Shown here in pieces: positions 49,857 through 58,365 of a stretch of 64,000 nucleotides of DNA. The stretch covers positions 124,001 through 188,000 of the forward strand of contig NZ_OY970459.1 in NCBI RefSeq assembly GCF_963853665.1, read 5' to 3'. This DNA is from Mycobacterium decipiens (lineage in GTDB: Bacteria > Actinomycetota > Actinomycetes > Mycobacteriales > Mycobacteriaceae). The notes beneath the pieces are model-generated. The model had not been told where the DNA came from. It did not search any database and was given only the letters and a program-made list of their open reading frames with translations. Every line of letters starts with the position of its first letter. Positions within the stretch are counted from its first letter, which is position 1. The position numbers and the translations under genes are program-made.

Positions 49857-51371
49857 TTGGGCTCCGAGGAGGCACATCCGCCCGCCGTGGCGACCGAGCC
49901 GCCCCCGGCTGTGGTGCGGAAAGCGATCGCCGCATCCGCGATCGGCAATGCAACCGAGTGGTTCGACTACGGCATCTACGCCTACGGGGTGACCTACATC
50001 TCCGCGCAGATATTCCCCGGGGACACCGGAACCGCCACCTTGCTCGCGCTGATGACGTTCGCCGTCTCGTTCCTGGTCCGGCCGCTTGGTGGACTCGTCT
50101 GGGGTCTGTTGGGGGATCGGCTGGGCCGCAAGCGTGTGCTTGCGGCCACCATTTTGGTGATATCCGGGGCAACCTTGTGCGTCGGGCTCGTCCCGAGCTA
50201 CGCCACGATCGGGGTGTGGGCGCCGATCCTGCTGGCATTGCTGCGGATGGTGCAAGGGTTCTCCACCGGAGGCGAATACGGCGGGGCCGCGACGTTCATG
50301 GCAGAGTACGCGCCGAGCCGCCGGCGCGGTTTCCTCGGCAGCTTCCTCGAGTTCGGCACGCTGTCCGGATTCTCGCTCGGTGCGCTGCTGATGCTCGGAT
50401 TCTCGGCGGTGCTCGGTGACGACCAGATGCACGCCTGGGGGTGGCGGCTGCCGTTCTTGGTCGCCGCGCCGCTCGGGCTCGTCGGGATCTACTTGCGCAC
50501 GCGGCTAGCCGAGACCCCGATTTTCCGGGAGCTGGAGGCAAAGGGCGAGCAAGAGGACGAGACCGCTACCCAGTTCAAGGACCTGCTCGCCGGGTACTGG
50601 GGGCCGATTTTGCGGCTGGGTGGCTTGGCCGTCGCGTTGAACGTGGTGAACTACACCCTCCTCAGCTACATGCCGACGTACCTGCAGCGTGCCATTGGCC
50701 TGTCGGCCAGCGCGTCCTTAATCGGTCCGATAATCGGCATGCTAACGATGATGGTGCTGCTGCCGTTCGCCGGCCGGCTCTCCGATCGGATCGGGCGCAA
50801 GCCGCTGTGGTGGTTCTCGCTGGCGGGTCTTTTCCTTGCTGGTGTGCCGATGTTCCTGCTGATGGGCACCAGCCTGGCCGGCGCAGTGATCGGCTTCGCC
50901 GTCCTGGGTCTGCTTTATGTGCCGCAGCTGGCGACGATTTCGGCAAGCTTCCCGGCCATGTTTCCCACCCATGTGCGTTATGCCGGTTTCGCGATCGCGT
51001 ACAACGTGTCCACCTCACTCTTTGGTGGCACTGCGCCTGCAGTCAACGAATGGCTCATCGGCAAAACCGGCGACGCGCTCGTCCCGGCGTACTACATGAT
51101 GGCCGCCTGCGGGGTCGGCGCGCTCGCCCTGATAAAGGTTCCGGAGACCGCCCGGTGCCCGATCAACGGCAAGGCCATCCCAGGTTCCGCGGGCGCTCCG
51201 CCGCCGGTCGCCTACGACGATCCGGTCGCTCATCACCGGCATCCATCCGGCGCCCGAGCGGGTGGCCGTCGTCAAGACACAACGGCGTCCACGGCGTCCG
51301 CCCAGAGAGCGGCCGCTTCGTCAATCTCGTCGGCGGTCACGACAAGCGCCGGGATGAAGCGGACCACCTGA
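49857..51371 (+). CDS. MFS transporter, metabolite:H+ symporter (ProP/ShiA-like)
   Basis: Protein of 504 aa with about 12 membrane segments. The N-terminal IGNATEWFDYGIYAYGV, the loop GLLGDRLGRKRVL, GFSTGGEYGGAATFMAEYAP and second-half loop GRLSDRIGRKPL are diagnostic of the family, which imports organic acids, betaines and similar solutes with protons. TTG 49857 is supported by AGGAGG 10 bases upstream. The last 33 codons (51272-51371) overlap the convergent aminotransferase and encode a low-complexity tail, possibly after loss of an earlier stop. Probable uptake system for the cluster that follows. Confidence 0.9.
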   Translation: MGSEEAHPPAVATEPPPAVVRKAIAASAIGNATEWFDYGIYAYGVTYISAQIFPGDTGTATLLALMTFAVSFLVRPLGGLVWGLLGDRLGRKRVLAATILVISGATLCVGLVPSYATIGVWAPILLALLRMVQGFSTGGEYGGAATFMAEYAPSRRRGFLGSFLEFGTLSGFSLGALLMLGFSAVLGDDQMHAWGWRLPFLVAAPLGLVGIYLRTRLAETPIFRELEAKGEQEDETATQFKDLLAGYWGPILRLGGLAVALNVVNYTLLSYMPTYLQRAIGLSASASLIGPIIGMLTMMVLLPFAGRLSDRIGRKPLWWFSLAGLFLAGVPMFLLMGTSLAGAVIGFAVLGLLYVPQLATISASFPAMFPTHVRYAGFAIAYNVSTSLFGGTAPAVNEWLIGKTGDALVPAYYMMAACGVGALALIKVPETARCPINGKAIPGSAGAPPPVAYDDPVAHHRHPSGARAGGRRQDTTASTASAQRAAASSISSAVTTSAGMKRTT

Positions 51372-52525
51372 CTCCACGCCCCGCAGGTCAGCAGCAGCAA
51401 CCCGCGCCGGGCGGCCTCCCGCTGGGCGGCGGCAGCCGTGGTCGGGTCGGGCTTGCCATCGGCGTCACGAAACTCACTCCCGAGCATCAGACCGAGGCCG
51501 CGGACGTCGGTGATCTGCTGGTGCTTGCCCGAGACGGTCTGCAGCGCTTGCCTCAGCTGGGCGCCGCGGTTGGCCGAATTCTCGACCAATCGTTCATCCT
51601 CAATCACGTCGAGGGTGGCCAAGGCGGCGGCGCAGGCCACCGCGTTCGCGCCATAGGTGCCGCCTTGCGAACCTGGCCAGGCATGTTCCATCAGGGCCGA
51701 CGATGCTGCCATCCCCGACAGCGGGAAACCAGATGCCAGCCCCTTCGCGGTGACCAAGATGTCGGGCAGGGCGTTGAAATGGTCACCACCCCAGAATTTT
51801 CCGGTCCGGCCGAACCCGGTCTGTACCTCGTCGAGCACCAGCAGGATGCCATGCGCATCGGCGCGCTCGCGCAGGCCGGCGAGGAACCGCTCATTGGCCG
51901 GCACGTACCCGCCTTCACCCAACACCGGCTCGACGAAGAACGCGGCCGTGTCGGCCGGCGCACTCACGGTCTGCAAAACGTAGTCGAGCTGAGCGAGCGC
52001 GAATTCGGTGGCCTGCTCGACCGGCCAGCCGAAGTGGCTGGGGTCGGGGAACGGCGACACGTGGATGCCACCCATCAGGGGACTGAATCCCGACCTGAAC
52101 TTGGTGCTGGAGGTGGTCATCGACGCAGCGCCCACCGTCCTGCCGTGGAAACCGCCATGGAAGACGACGACGTTCGGGCGGCCCGTCGCCTGGCGGCTGA
52201 GCCGCAGGGCCGCCTCGATCGCCTCGCTGCCGGAGTTCGTGAAAAACACCCGGTCCAGATCCGGTGGAAGCACCTTGCCGAGCCGCTCTACCAAGGTAAG
52301 GAGGGGACGGTGCAGCACGGTGGTGTACTGCGCGTGGATCAGCGTCGCGACCTGCCGCTGCGCCGCTTCGACCACCCGGGGGTGGCAATGGCCGGTGCTC
52401 GTCACGCCGATCCCCGCGGTGAAGTCGAGGTATCTGCGGTCGTCTTCGTCGTAGAGCAGAACGCCATCACCACGTGCAGCGATCACACCGGTCGCCTGTT
52501 TCAGGATCTGCGAGAGTCCGGTCAC
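51272..52525 (-). CDS. Class III PLP aminotransferase, 4-aminobutyrate aminotransferase-like
   Basis: Protein of 417 aa. Motifs: YLDFTAGIGVTSTGHCHPRV, FFTNSGSEAIEAAL, FHGGFHGRTVGA, LVLDEVQTGFGRTG and the PLP lysine in TAKGLASGFPLS. Such enzymes move an omega-amino group to 2-oxoglutarate, producing a semialdehyde. GTG 52525 follows AAGGGGAGG; the frame is open much further upstream but would run through the operator and the divergent gene. Divergent from the semialdehyde dehydrogenase, with the GntR-type site between them. Confidence 0.92.
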   Translation of the reverse strand: MTGLSQILKQATGVIAARGDGVLLYDEDDRRYLDFTAGIGVTSTGHCHPRVVEAAQRQVATLIHAQYTTVLHRPLLTLVERLGKVLPPDLDRVFFTNSGSEAIEAALRLSRQATGRPNVVVFHGGFHGRTVGAASMTTSSTKFRSGFSPLMGGIHVSPFPDPSHFGWPVEQATEFALAQLDYVLQTVSAPADTAAFFVEPVLGEGGYVPANERFLAGLRERADAHGILLVLDEVQTGFGRTGKFWGGDHFNALPDILVTAKGLASGFPLSGMAASSALMEHAWPGSQGGTYGANAVACAAALATLDVIEDERLVENSANRGAQLRQALQTVSGKHQQITDVRGLGLMLGSEFRDADGKPDPTTAAAAQREAARRGLLLLTCGAWSQVVRFIPALVVTADEIDEAAALWADAVDAVVS

Positions 52526-52551
52526 GACCTCCCCTTGCTCGTAGATAGATT

Positions 52552-52565
52552 GATTGTCAACAATC
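52552..52565. promoter_or_regulatory. GntR-type operator, site A
   Basis: GATTGTCAACAATC, arms GATTGT/ACAATC around CA. It is in the 81-bp gap between the divergent aminotransferase (52525) and semialdehyde dehydrogenase (52607), and shares a consensus with sites B and C. It fits the T-x-GT-N2-AC-x-A rule of FadR-subfamily GntR proteins. Confidence 0.85.
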
Positions 52566-52606
52566 AGGTTATCTAACGCGGGGCGCGGCGAGGAAAGGGA
52601 CAACGA

Positions 52607-54070
52607 ATGAGCGAGCGGGAGTCCGCAGTGGTAGACGCCGTGCAAAAGCGGCTCTTCATCGAGGGCAAGTGGGTCGATGCGGCGGACAACGGCACCTTCG
52701 ACGTCGTCGACCCGGCGACCGGAACGAGATTGTGCGCGGTGGCCAACGCCACCCCCGCGGATGGCCGGGCCGCGTTGGAGGCCGCCGTTGCGGCGCAGCC
52801 GGCCTTTGGCGCGACCTCGCCGCGCGAGCGGGCCGACATGCTCGACGGGGCTTTCGAGTTGCTGCACGAGCGGATCGATGACCTCGCCCTGCTGATGACG
52901 CTTGAGATGGGCAAGCCGCTCGCGCAGTCCCGCGGTGAGATCGCTTATGCGGCGGAATTCTTCCGCCATTTCGCGGGTGAGGCGGTACGGATTGACGGCG
53001 GCTACCTGACCGCGCCGGCGGGCGGAGCGCGCCTGCTGATCGCTCGCCAGCCGGTCGGTCCCTGCCTGCTGATCACGCCGTGGAACTTTCCGATGGCAAT
53101 GGGCGCGCGCAAACTTGCCCCCGCGATCGCGGCCGCCTGCACCAGCGTGATCAAACCTGCCCATCAGACGCCGCTGTCAATGCTGGCGCTGATGGGCATC
53201 CTGACCGAGGTCGGTGTGCCGGCTGGCACGGTCAACTGCGTCACGGCGATGAACGCGGGCGCGGTGATCGAGCCGCTGATCCGGTCCGGTCTGGCGCGCA
53301 AGCTCTCTTTCACCGGCTCCACCCGGATCGGCCGGATGCTGCTCGAGCAGTGTGCGGAGAAGATCCTCCGGACTTCGCTCGAGCTCGGCGGCAATGCCCC
53401 GTTTATCGTGTTCGAGGACGCGGACCTCGACGAAGCCGTCGACGGCGCGATCGCCGCCAAGATGCGCAACATGGGCGAGGCCTGCACCGCGGCCAACCGG
53501 ATATTTGTGCACTCCTCGATCATCGACGAGTTCGGGCGTCGTCTGGCCGCGCGGATGGCAGCGATGCCGGTCGGCCGCGGGACGGATGAACGGGTTCAGG
53601 TTGGACCGCTGATCGACCTGGCCGCACTGCAGAAGGTCCAGTCCCTGGTCGCCGACGCGGTTAGGCACGGCGCGACGGTGCTGACCGGGGGATCAGCGAC
53701 CCCAGGCAGCGGGTACTTCTACCCGCCGACGGTGCTCACCGGCGTACCCCAGGACGCCGCGATGGCCGACCGGGAGATCTTCGGCCCGGTAGCTCCGCTC
53801 ATCCCGTTCGACGCAGAAGCCGAGGTGGTCGCCGCGGCCAACGCCACGGAGTATGGACTCGTTTCCTACGTTTTCACCAACGACCTGCGCCGCGCACTGC
53901 GCGTCGCGGAGGCCCTACAGACCGGTATGGTCGGGCTCAACCAGGGCGTCGTCTCCAACCCCGCCGCACCTTTCGGGGGAATCAAACAGTCCGGCCTCGG
54001 CCGTGAGGGCGGCGCGTCCGGCATCGATGAGTTCCTCGAAACCAAATACGTCGGGATCGCGATGGACTAA
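52607..54070 (+). CDS. Aldehyde dehydrogenase, succinate-semialdehyde dehydrogenase-like
   Basis: Protein of 487 aa. TPWNFPMAMGARKLAPAIAA (oxyanion Asn), SFTGSTRIGRMLL (NAD(P) site), the Glu in SLELGGNAPF, and the catalytic Cys in NMGEACTAANR, all as in GabD. It would oxidise the semialdehyde made by the adjacent aminotransferase to a dicarboxylate, for instance succinate. The C-terminus IKQSGLGREGGASGIDEFLE is typical. Its end overlaps the gntR end by four bases. Confidence 0.93.
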   Translation: MSERESAVVDAVQKRLFIEGKWVDAADNGTFDVVDPATGTRLCAVANATPADGRAALEAAVAAQPAFGATSPRERADMLDGAFELLHERIDDLALLMTLEMGKPLAQSRGEIAYAAEFFRHFAGEAVRIDGGYLTAPAGGARLLIARQPVGPCLLITPWNFPMAMGARKLAPAIAAACTSVIKPAHQTPLSMLALMGILTEVGVPAGTVNCVTAMNAGAVIEPLIRSGLARKLSFTGSTRIGRMLLEQCAEKILRTSLELGGNAPFIVFEDADLDEAVDGAIAAKMRNMGEACTAANRIFVHSSIIDEFGRRLAARMAAMPVGRGTDERVQVGPLIDLAALQKVQSLVADAVRHGATVLTGGSATPGSGYFYPPTVLTGVPQDAAMADREIFGPVAPLIPFDAEAEVVAAANATEYGLVSYVFTNDLRRALRVAEALQTGMVGLNQGVVSNPAAPFGGIKQSGLGREGGASGIDEFLETKYVGIAMD

Positions 54071-54732
54071 GGGATGTCCTCGGTGGTGGCAGCGGCGGTC
54101 AATCGGCTGATCGCGTCATCCATGTGCGCGACCAGTAGCTCGTCGGTGAGTTTGCGGTCGCCGGACCCGATTGCGGTTGCCAGCGCGCGGTGCTCCTCGC
54201 CGCGGACCTCCGCGACGGAGTAGGACTCCTCGAGCGCGTGAATGCACATCCGTGTCTCGGTAATGAAGGTGCGGTGCATTCGAGTCAAACGTGGGCTATC
54301 GGCCAGCTCGACCAGGCGTGCGTGGAAGGCGATGTCTAGTTCGCCGACTTCGGGTGGCGTGGTCTGCGCGGTCATCCGCTCGGCGATCTCGAGCAATGCT
54401 TCGCCGACCGCATGGTAGTCACCTTCGAAGATCTTGCGGGCGGCGGCGCGTTCGATCGCCTCCCGCGCGAGATACATGTCGCGGACCTCGTCGGGCGTTA
54501 TCTCGATCACGAACAGCCCCCGATGGCGGATCGAGACGAGCAGGCCTTCCTGGGCGAGCCGCTGCATGCCCTCGCGCAGCGGCCCGCGACTCACCCCAAG
54601 TCGTCGAGCCAACTCGGCTTCATTGAGCTGCGCGCCCGGTTTGAGCTCCCCATGGCCGATCGCCTGGCGCAGTTTGTCGGCGATGATGCTCGGCGTCGAC
54701 TGCAGCAGGAGCGGCTCGATGAAGCTCGTCAC
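54067..54732 (-). CDS. GntR-family (FCD/FadR subfamily) regulator
   Basis: Protein of 221 aa. Winged helix at residues about 14-75 (IADKLRQAIGHGELKPGAQL, LARRLGVSRGPLREGMQRL) and an FCD effector domain after residue 85 with metal-binding His/Asp positions (DIAFHARLVELA, EEHRALATAI). The GTG at 54732 overlaps the stop of the racemase-like gene, so the two share a transcript that carries site B at its promoter; it is therefore probably autoregulated. Likely repressor of all three divergent promoters in the cluster. Confidence 0.94.
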   Translation of the reverse strand: MTSFIEPLLLQSTPSIIADKLRQAIGHGELKPGAQLNEAELARRLGVSRGPLREGMQRLAQEGLLVSIRHRGLFVIEITPDEVRDMYLAREAIERAAARKIFEGDYHAVGEALLEIAERMTAQTTPPEVGELDIAFHARLVELADSPRLTRMHRTFITETRMCIHALEESYSVAEVRGEEHRALATAIGSGDRKLTDELLVAHMDDAISRLTAAATTEDIP

Positions 54733-55448
54733 CGCCGGTCTCCAAACAGCGTGCCCAACCCCGGCAAGTCGGGGACCGGCCCGAGAAGTTGCAGGCCCTT
54801 CCAGACGGTCACCTGGTTGGCGGTCAGGACCGGCTTGTCTACGGCCATCTCCAGCTCGTCGATGATCGCCAGCGTATGCATGGCGGTATCCGGGACCAGC
54901 ACAGCCCCGGCGTCGGGGTGGTCGGCGGCCGTGACCATCGAGACCACCTGTTCCGGGTTCAGGGTGCCAACCTCGGCCGCGGTGTTGATCCCGTGACTGC
55001 CCATCGCCACCACCTCCACGCCACCTGCCCGGAGAAAGCGGACGAAGTGCTGAGCCACGTCATCGGGGTAGGACGCCGCCACGGCGACGTGACGCAGGCC
55101 GAGGTGGCGCGCTGCGTCGACGAACGCGATCGACGTGGACGACGCCGGAACACCGGCCGCGGCGGCTACGCCTTCGGCCTGGTCCCGCGCCCCTTCCGGG
55201 CCGAAGACGAAGCTGCCCGAAGTGCAGGCCCACATCACGGTATCGGGCTTCTCGGTGGCGAGGCGGGCGGCGCCGACGGCCAGCCGCTCGGCACCGCCCA
55301 GGTCGAGCAGGGCGTCCACGCGGTGTGCGTCCTCGCCGACGGAGGTGATTACGACCGGGAGCCGGACCGCGCCGTCGACCCGAGACTCCAGAACCGGAAA
55401 GTCGTCCTCCGCGCTGTGACCGGGGTAGAGCAGGCCTACCGTCACCAT
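54729..55448 (-). CDS. Asp/Glu racemase superfamily protein, maleate-isomerase-like, copy 1
   Basis: Protein of 239 aa. N-terminal MVTVGLLYPGHSAEDD, first active-site loop WACTSGSF with Cys75, and PVLTANQVTVWKGLQLLG near the end. In maleate cis-trans isomerases and racemases two cysteines act on opposite faces; here the second loop reads VLVPDTAM (Asp187-Thr188) instead of a Cys. It may therefore be a decarboxylase- or lyase-type variant. Same length as copy 2 at 59628. Translationally coupled to gntR. Confidence 0.87.
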   Translation of the reverse strand: MVTVGLLYPGHSAEDDFPVLESRVDGAVRLPVVITSVGEDAHRVDALLDLGGAERLAVGAARLATEKPDTVMWACTSGSFVFGPEGARDQAEGVAAAAGVPASSTSIAFVDAARHLGLRHVAVAASYPDDVAQHFVRFLRAGGVEVVAMGSHGINTAAEVGTLNPEQVVSMVTAADHPDAGAVLVPDTAMHTLAIIDELEMAVDKPVLTANQVTVWKGLQLLGPVPDLPGLGTLFGDRR

Positions 55449-55478
55449 GCTGCCTCCCGAGAGTGCCGCGATAGGTAG

Positions 55479-55490
55479 ATTGTCGACAAT
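55479..55490. promoter_or_regulatory. GntR-type operator, site B
   Basis: ATTGTCGACAAT, a perfect 12-bp palindrome (with flanks GATTGT-CG-ACAATG). It lies between racemase-like copy 1 (start 55448) and the FAD/Fe-S gene and overlaps the latter's ATG at 55489. Confidence 0.85.
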
Positions 55491-58356
55491 GATAGCGTCC
55501 GCATCCTACGATGTCCGCCGGCTCGCCCGGGCGCTGGAGACGGAGCTCCGCGGGTCGGTCGGCGCTGACGCCGGCAGTCGCGCCCTGTATGCGACCGACG
55601 CGTCAAACTACCGCGTGGTGCCGGACCTCGTTGTCGTTCCGGCCGATCAAGAAGACCTCGCCACAGCGGTGTTGCTGGCCGCCGCGGCGGGTGCGCCGGT
55701 GACCCTGCGCGGCGCTGGGACGTCGATGGCAGGCAACGCGATCGGCGGCGTGGTTGTGGACGCCTCGCGGCACGTCAACCGGATCCTGGCCATCGACGGT
55801 GAAGCTGGCAGCGCTGTCGTCGAGCCGGGCGTGGTGCTCGCCGACCTCCTGGCAGCGGCATCGCCGCTCGGGCTGACGTTCGGACCCGACCCGTCATCGG
55901 CCAGCCGGGCGACCCTCGGCGGAATGATTGCCAACAACGCGTGCGGTGCGCACTCCGTTGCCTGGGGCACCACCGCGGACAACGTCCGGTCGCTCGACGT
56001 GATGCTTGCCGACGGCACGCGATGCACGGTGGATTCCATCGGGAATCGCGAGGAGTTGGCCGGGCGGCGCGGCCGGGAGGGCGAGTTGCACCGGCGGCTA
56101 CAGGGGTTCGTCGACCGACACGAGCTGGTGATCCGGCGGCGGTTCGGGCAATTCAGCCGACAGATCTCCGGCTATGCATTGCACCGGCTGCTGCGGGAGA
56201 ACAGGTACGACGTAGCGGGGCTGTTGTGCGGCAGCGAGGGTGGTTTCGCGACAACATTGCAGGCGACGGTCGCACTGACCCCGCTGCCCGCGGCGAGGGT
56301 GCTGTGCGTCCTTGGCTTCGGCGACGGGGTCGCGTCCGCCGAGAGCGTGCCGGTGGTGTTGCGCCACGACCCTCTGACGATGGAGTCGATCAACAGCGAA
56401 CTCATTGAGCGGCTTCCCGCCGACGTCCACGCCGCAGCGATCGAGGCGGGGCTTCCGGGCGGGCGGGCGTGGTTGTTGGTGGAGATGGGCGGTGCCGACC
56501 ACGCATCGGCCGTGGTTGCCGCGACGGAGATGTTCGAGGAGCTGCGCGGGTCGGGCTCGCCCGGCACCGTCTCGCTCGTCACCGATGCCGCGGCACAGCG
56601 AGTGTTGTGGCGGTGCCGGACTGACGCGGCGGGCCTGGCAACCCGGCGGGCTGACGGCACCGAGGCCTGGGGTGGATGGGAAGACGCGGCGGTGCCACCG
56701 AAGCGCCTGAGCGATTATCTGCGCGGGCTCGACGAGCTGCTATGCCGGCATGGCTTGTCTGGGGCGTCCTACGGGCACTTCGGTGAGGGCTGTATGCACA
56801 TGCGGATCGATTTCGACCTGTTCAGCAGGGCCGGTATCGCGACCTACCGCGAGTTCATCGAGCAGGCGACCGCTCTGGTGGTCGCTCTTGGCGGATCCGT
56901 TTCCGGCGAGCACGGCGATGGACGGGCGCGCTCGGAACTGCTCGGCCGGATGTACGGTGCCGACGGGCTACGGCTGCTCAGCGAGATGAAGGACATCTGG
57001 GATCCGGCCCGGGTGATGAATCCCGGGATCATCGTCGACCCGCCGGCGTTTGACGCGGGGATCCGGCATGACGGCCCGGCCAAGGACCGCAGCCCACTGA
57101 CCTTGTTCGCCTATGCCGACGACAACCACAACTTCGCGCAGGCGCAGCGACGATGTGTCGGGATCGGCAAGTGCAGACAGCACTCGGGCGGCGTGATGTG
57201 CCCGAGCTATCAGGTCACCCGGGAGGAGCTGCATTCGACTCGCGGGCGCGCCCACCTGCTCTGGGAAATGCTGCAGGGCGATGTCATCACGGATGGCTGG
57301 CGGTCGGCCGAAGTGCGGGACGCCCTCGACCTGTGCCTGTCCTGCAAGGGGTGTCTGTCGGACTGCCCGGTCAATGTGGACATGGCGACCTACAAAGCCG
57401 AGTTCACCCAGCACCACTACGCCCGTCGGCCCTGGGCCCGCCCCCTGTCGCATTGGTCGATGGGTTGGCTGCCGTTGTCGTCGCGGTTTGCCTCTCGGAC
57501 ACCCCGGCTGGTCAACCGGCTGGCGCGGCTGCCGCTGGCCAAGCGCTTGGGCGGGATCGCCCCGGAGCGGGAGATCCCCGCCTTCGCCGCGCAGACCTTC
57601 ACCTCCTGGTTCGCCGGTCGCAGCCCCGCGGCGGACGGCGCGAACGGCGAGGTTTTACTCTGGCCCGACACGTTCACCAATCACCTGGCACCCGACATCG
57701 GAGCGGCGGCGGTCGAAGTGCTAGAGGCCGCCGGATACCGGGTCGTGCTGCCGGAAAAGCCGGTGTGCTGCGGGTTGACCTGGATTTCCACCGGCCAGCT
57801 GACGAGGGCCAAGAAGGTTATCGCGCGGTCGCTGGCGGACCTGGCGCCTTCCCTGACCGCCGAAACGCCGATCATCGTGTTGGAGCCGAGCTGTGCCGCC
57901 GCCCTGCGGCACGACGCTCCGGCGCTGCTGGCCCACAATCCGCTGGCCCGCGCGACGGCGGACGCGACGCACACCTTCGCCGAGTTTCTGAACCGGTCGG
58001 GCTGGCGACCACCGCAGCTGGGTGGAGAGGCGCTGGTGCAGACCCACTGTCACCAGCACGCGGTGCTCGGGTTTGACGCCGACCGCTCGCTGCTGGCCGC
58101 TGCAAGCGTCAAGGCGACCGTGCTCGACTCCGGATGTTGCGGACTCGCAGGCAATTTCGGCTTCGAACGCGGCCACTACGAGGTGTCGAATGCGGCGGGA
58201 GAGCGTGTCCTGCTACCCGCCGTCCGCGAAGCCGTGCCCACCACGGCGATCGTCGCCGACGGCTTCAGTTGCCGCGCCCAGATCACTCACGGCACGTCTC
58301 GGCAACCCGTGCACCTCGCCCAGCTGCTGGCCGGCGGGCTGCGGCCGGGGCGCTGA
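55489..58356 (+). CDS. FAD-linked oxidase fused to Fe-S oxidoreductase (D-lactate dehydrogenase-like)
   Basis: Protein of 955 aa. N-terminal PCMH FAD domain (PDLVVVPADQEDLATAV, RGAGTSMAGNAIGG, ATLGGMIANNACG), a C-terminal FAD-oxidase lobe (GHFGEGCMHMRID, SGEHGDGRARSELL), then two 4Fe-4S motifs (CVGIGKCRQHSGGVMCP and CLSCKGCLSDCP) and CCG-type cysteine domains (VCCGLTWIS, SGCCGLAGNFGF). This matches membrane-associated 2-hydroxyacid dehydrogenases that pass electrons to the respiratory chain. ATG 55489 lies in site B, implying a leaderless mRNA; ATG 55447 is the alternative. Confidence 0.92.
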   Translation: MIASASYDVRRLARALETELRGSVGADAGSRALYATDASNYRVVPDLVVVPADQEDLATAVLLAAAAGAPVTLRGAGTSMAGNAIGGVVVDASRHVNRILAIDGEAGSAVVEPGVVLADLLAAASPLGLTFGPDPSSASRATLGGMIANNACGAHSVAWGTTADNVRSLDVMLADGTRCTVDSIGNREELAGRRGREGELHRRLQGFVDRHELVIRRRFGQFSRQISGYALHRLLRENRYDVAGLLCGSEGGFATTLQATVALTPLPAARVLCVLGFGDGVASAESVPVVLRHDPLTMESINSELIERLPADVHAAAIEAGLPGGRAWLLVEMGGADHASAVVAATEMFEELRGSGSPGTVSLVTDAAAQRVLWRCRTDAAGLATRRADGTEAWGGWEDAAVPPKRLSDYLRGLDELLCRHGLSGASYGHFGEGCMHMRIDFDLFSRAGIATYREFIEQATALVVALGGSVSGEHGDGRARSELLGRMYGADGLRLLSEMKDIWDPARVMNPGIIVDPPAFDAGIRHDGPAKDRSPLTLFAYADDNHNFAQAQRRCVGIGKCRQHSGGVMCPSYQVTREELHSTRGRAHLLWEMLQGDVITDGWRSAEVRDALDLCLSCKGCLSDCPVNVDMATYKAEFTQHHYARRPWARPLSHWSMGWLPLSSRFASRTPRLVNRLARLPLAKRLGGIAPEREIPAFAAQTFTSWFAGRSPAADGANGEVLLWPDTFTNHLAPDIGAAAVEVLEAAGYRVVLPEKPVCCGLTWISTGQLTRAKKVIARSLADLAPSLTAETPIIVLEPSCAAALRHDAPALLAHNPLARATADATHTFAEFLNRSGWRPPQLGGEALVQTHCHQHAVLGFDADRSLLAAASVKATVLDSGCCGLAGNFGFERGHYEVSNAAGERVLLPAVREAVPTTAIVADGFSCRAQITHGTSRQPVHLAQLLAGGLRPGR

Positions 58357-58365
58357 CTTCCCCGG

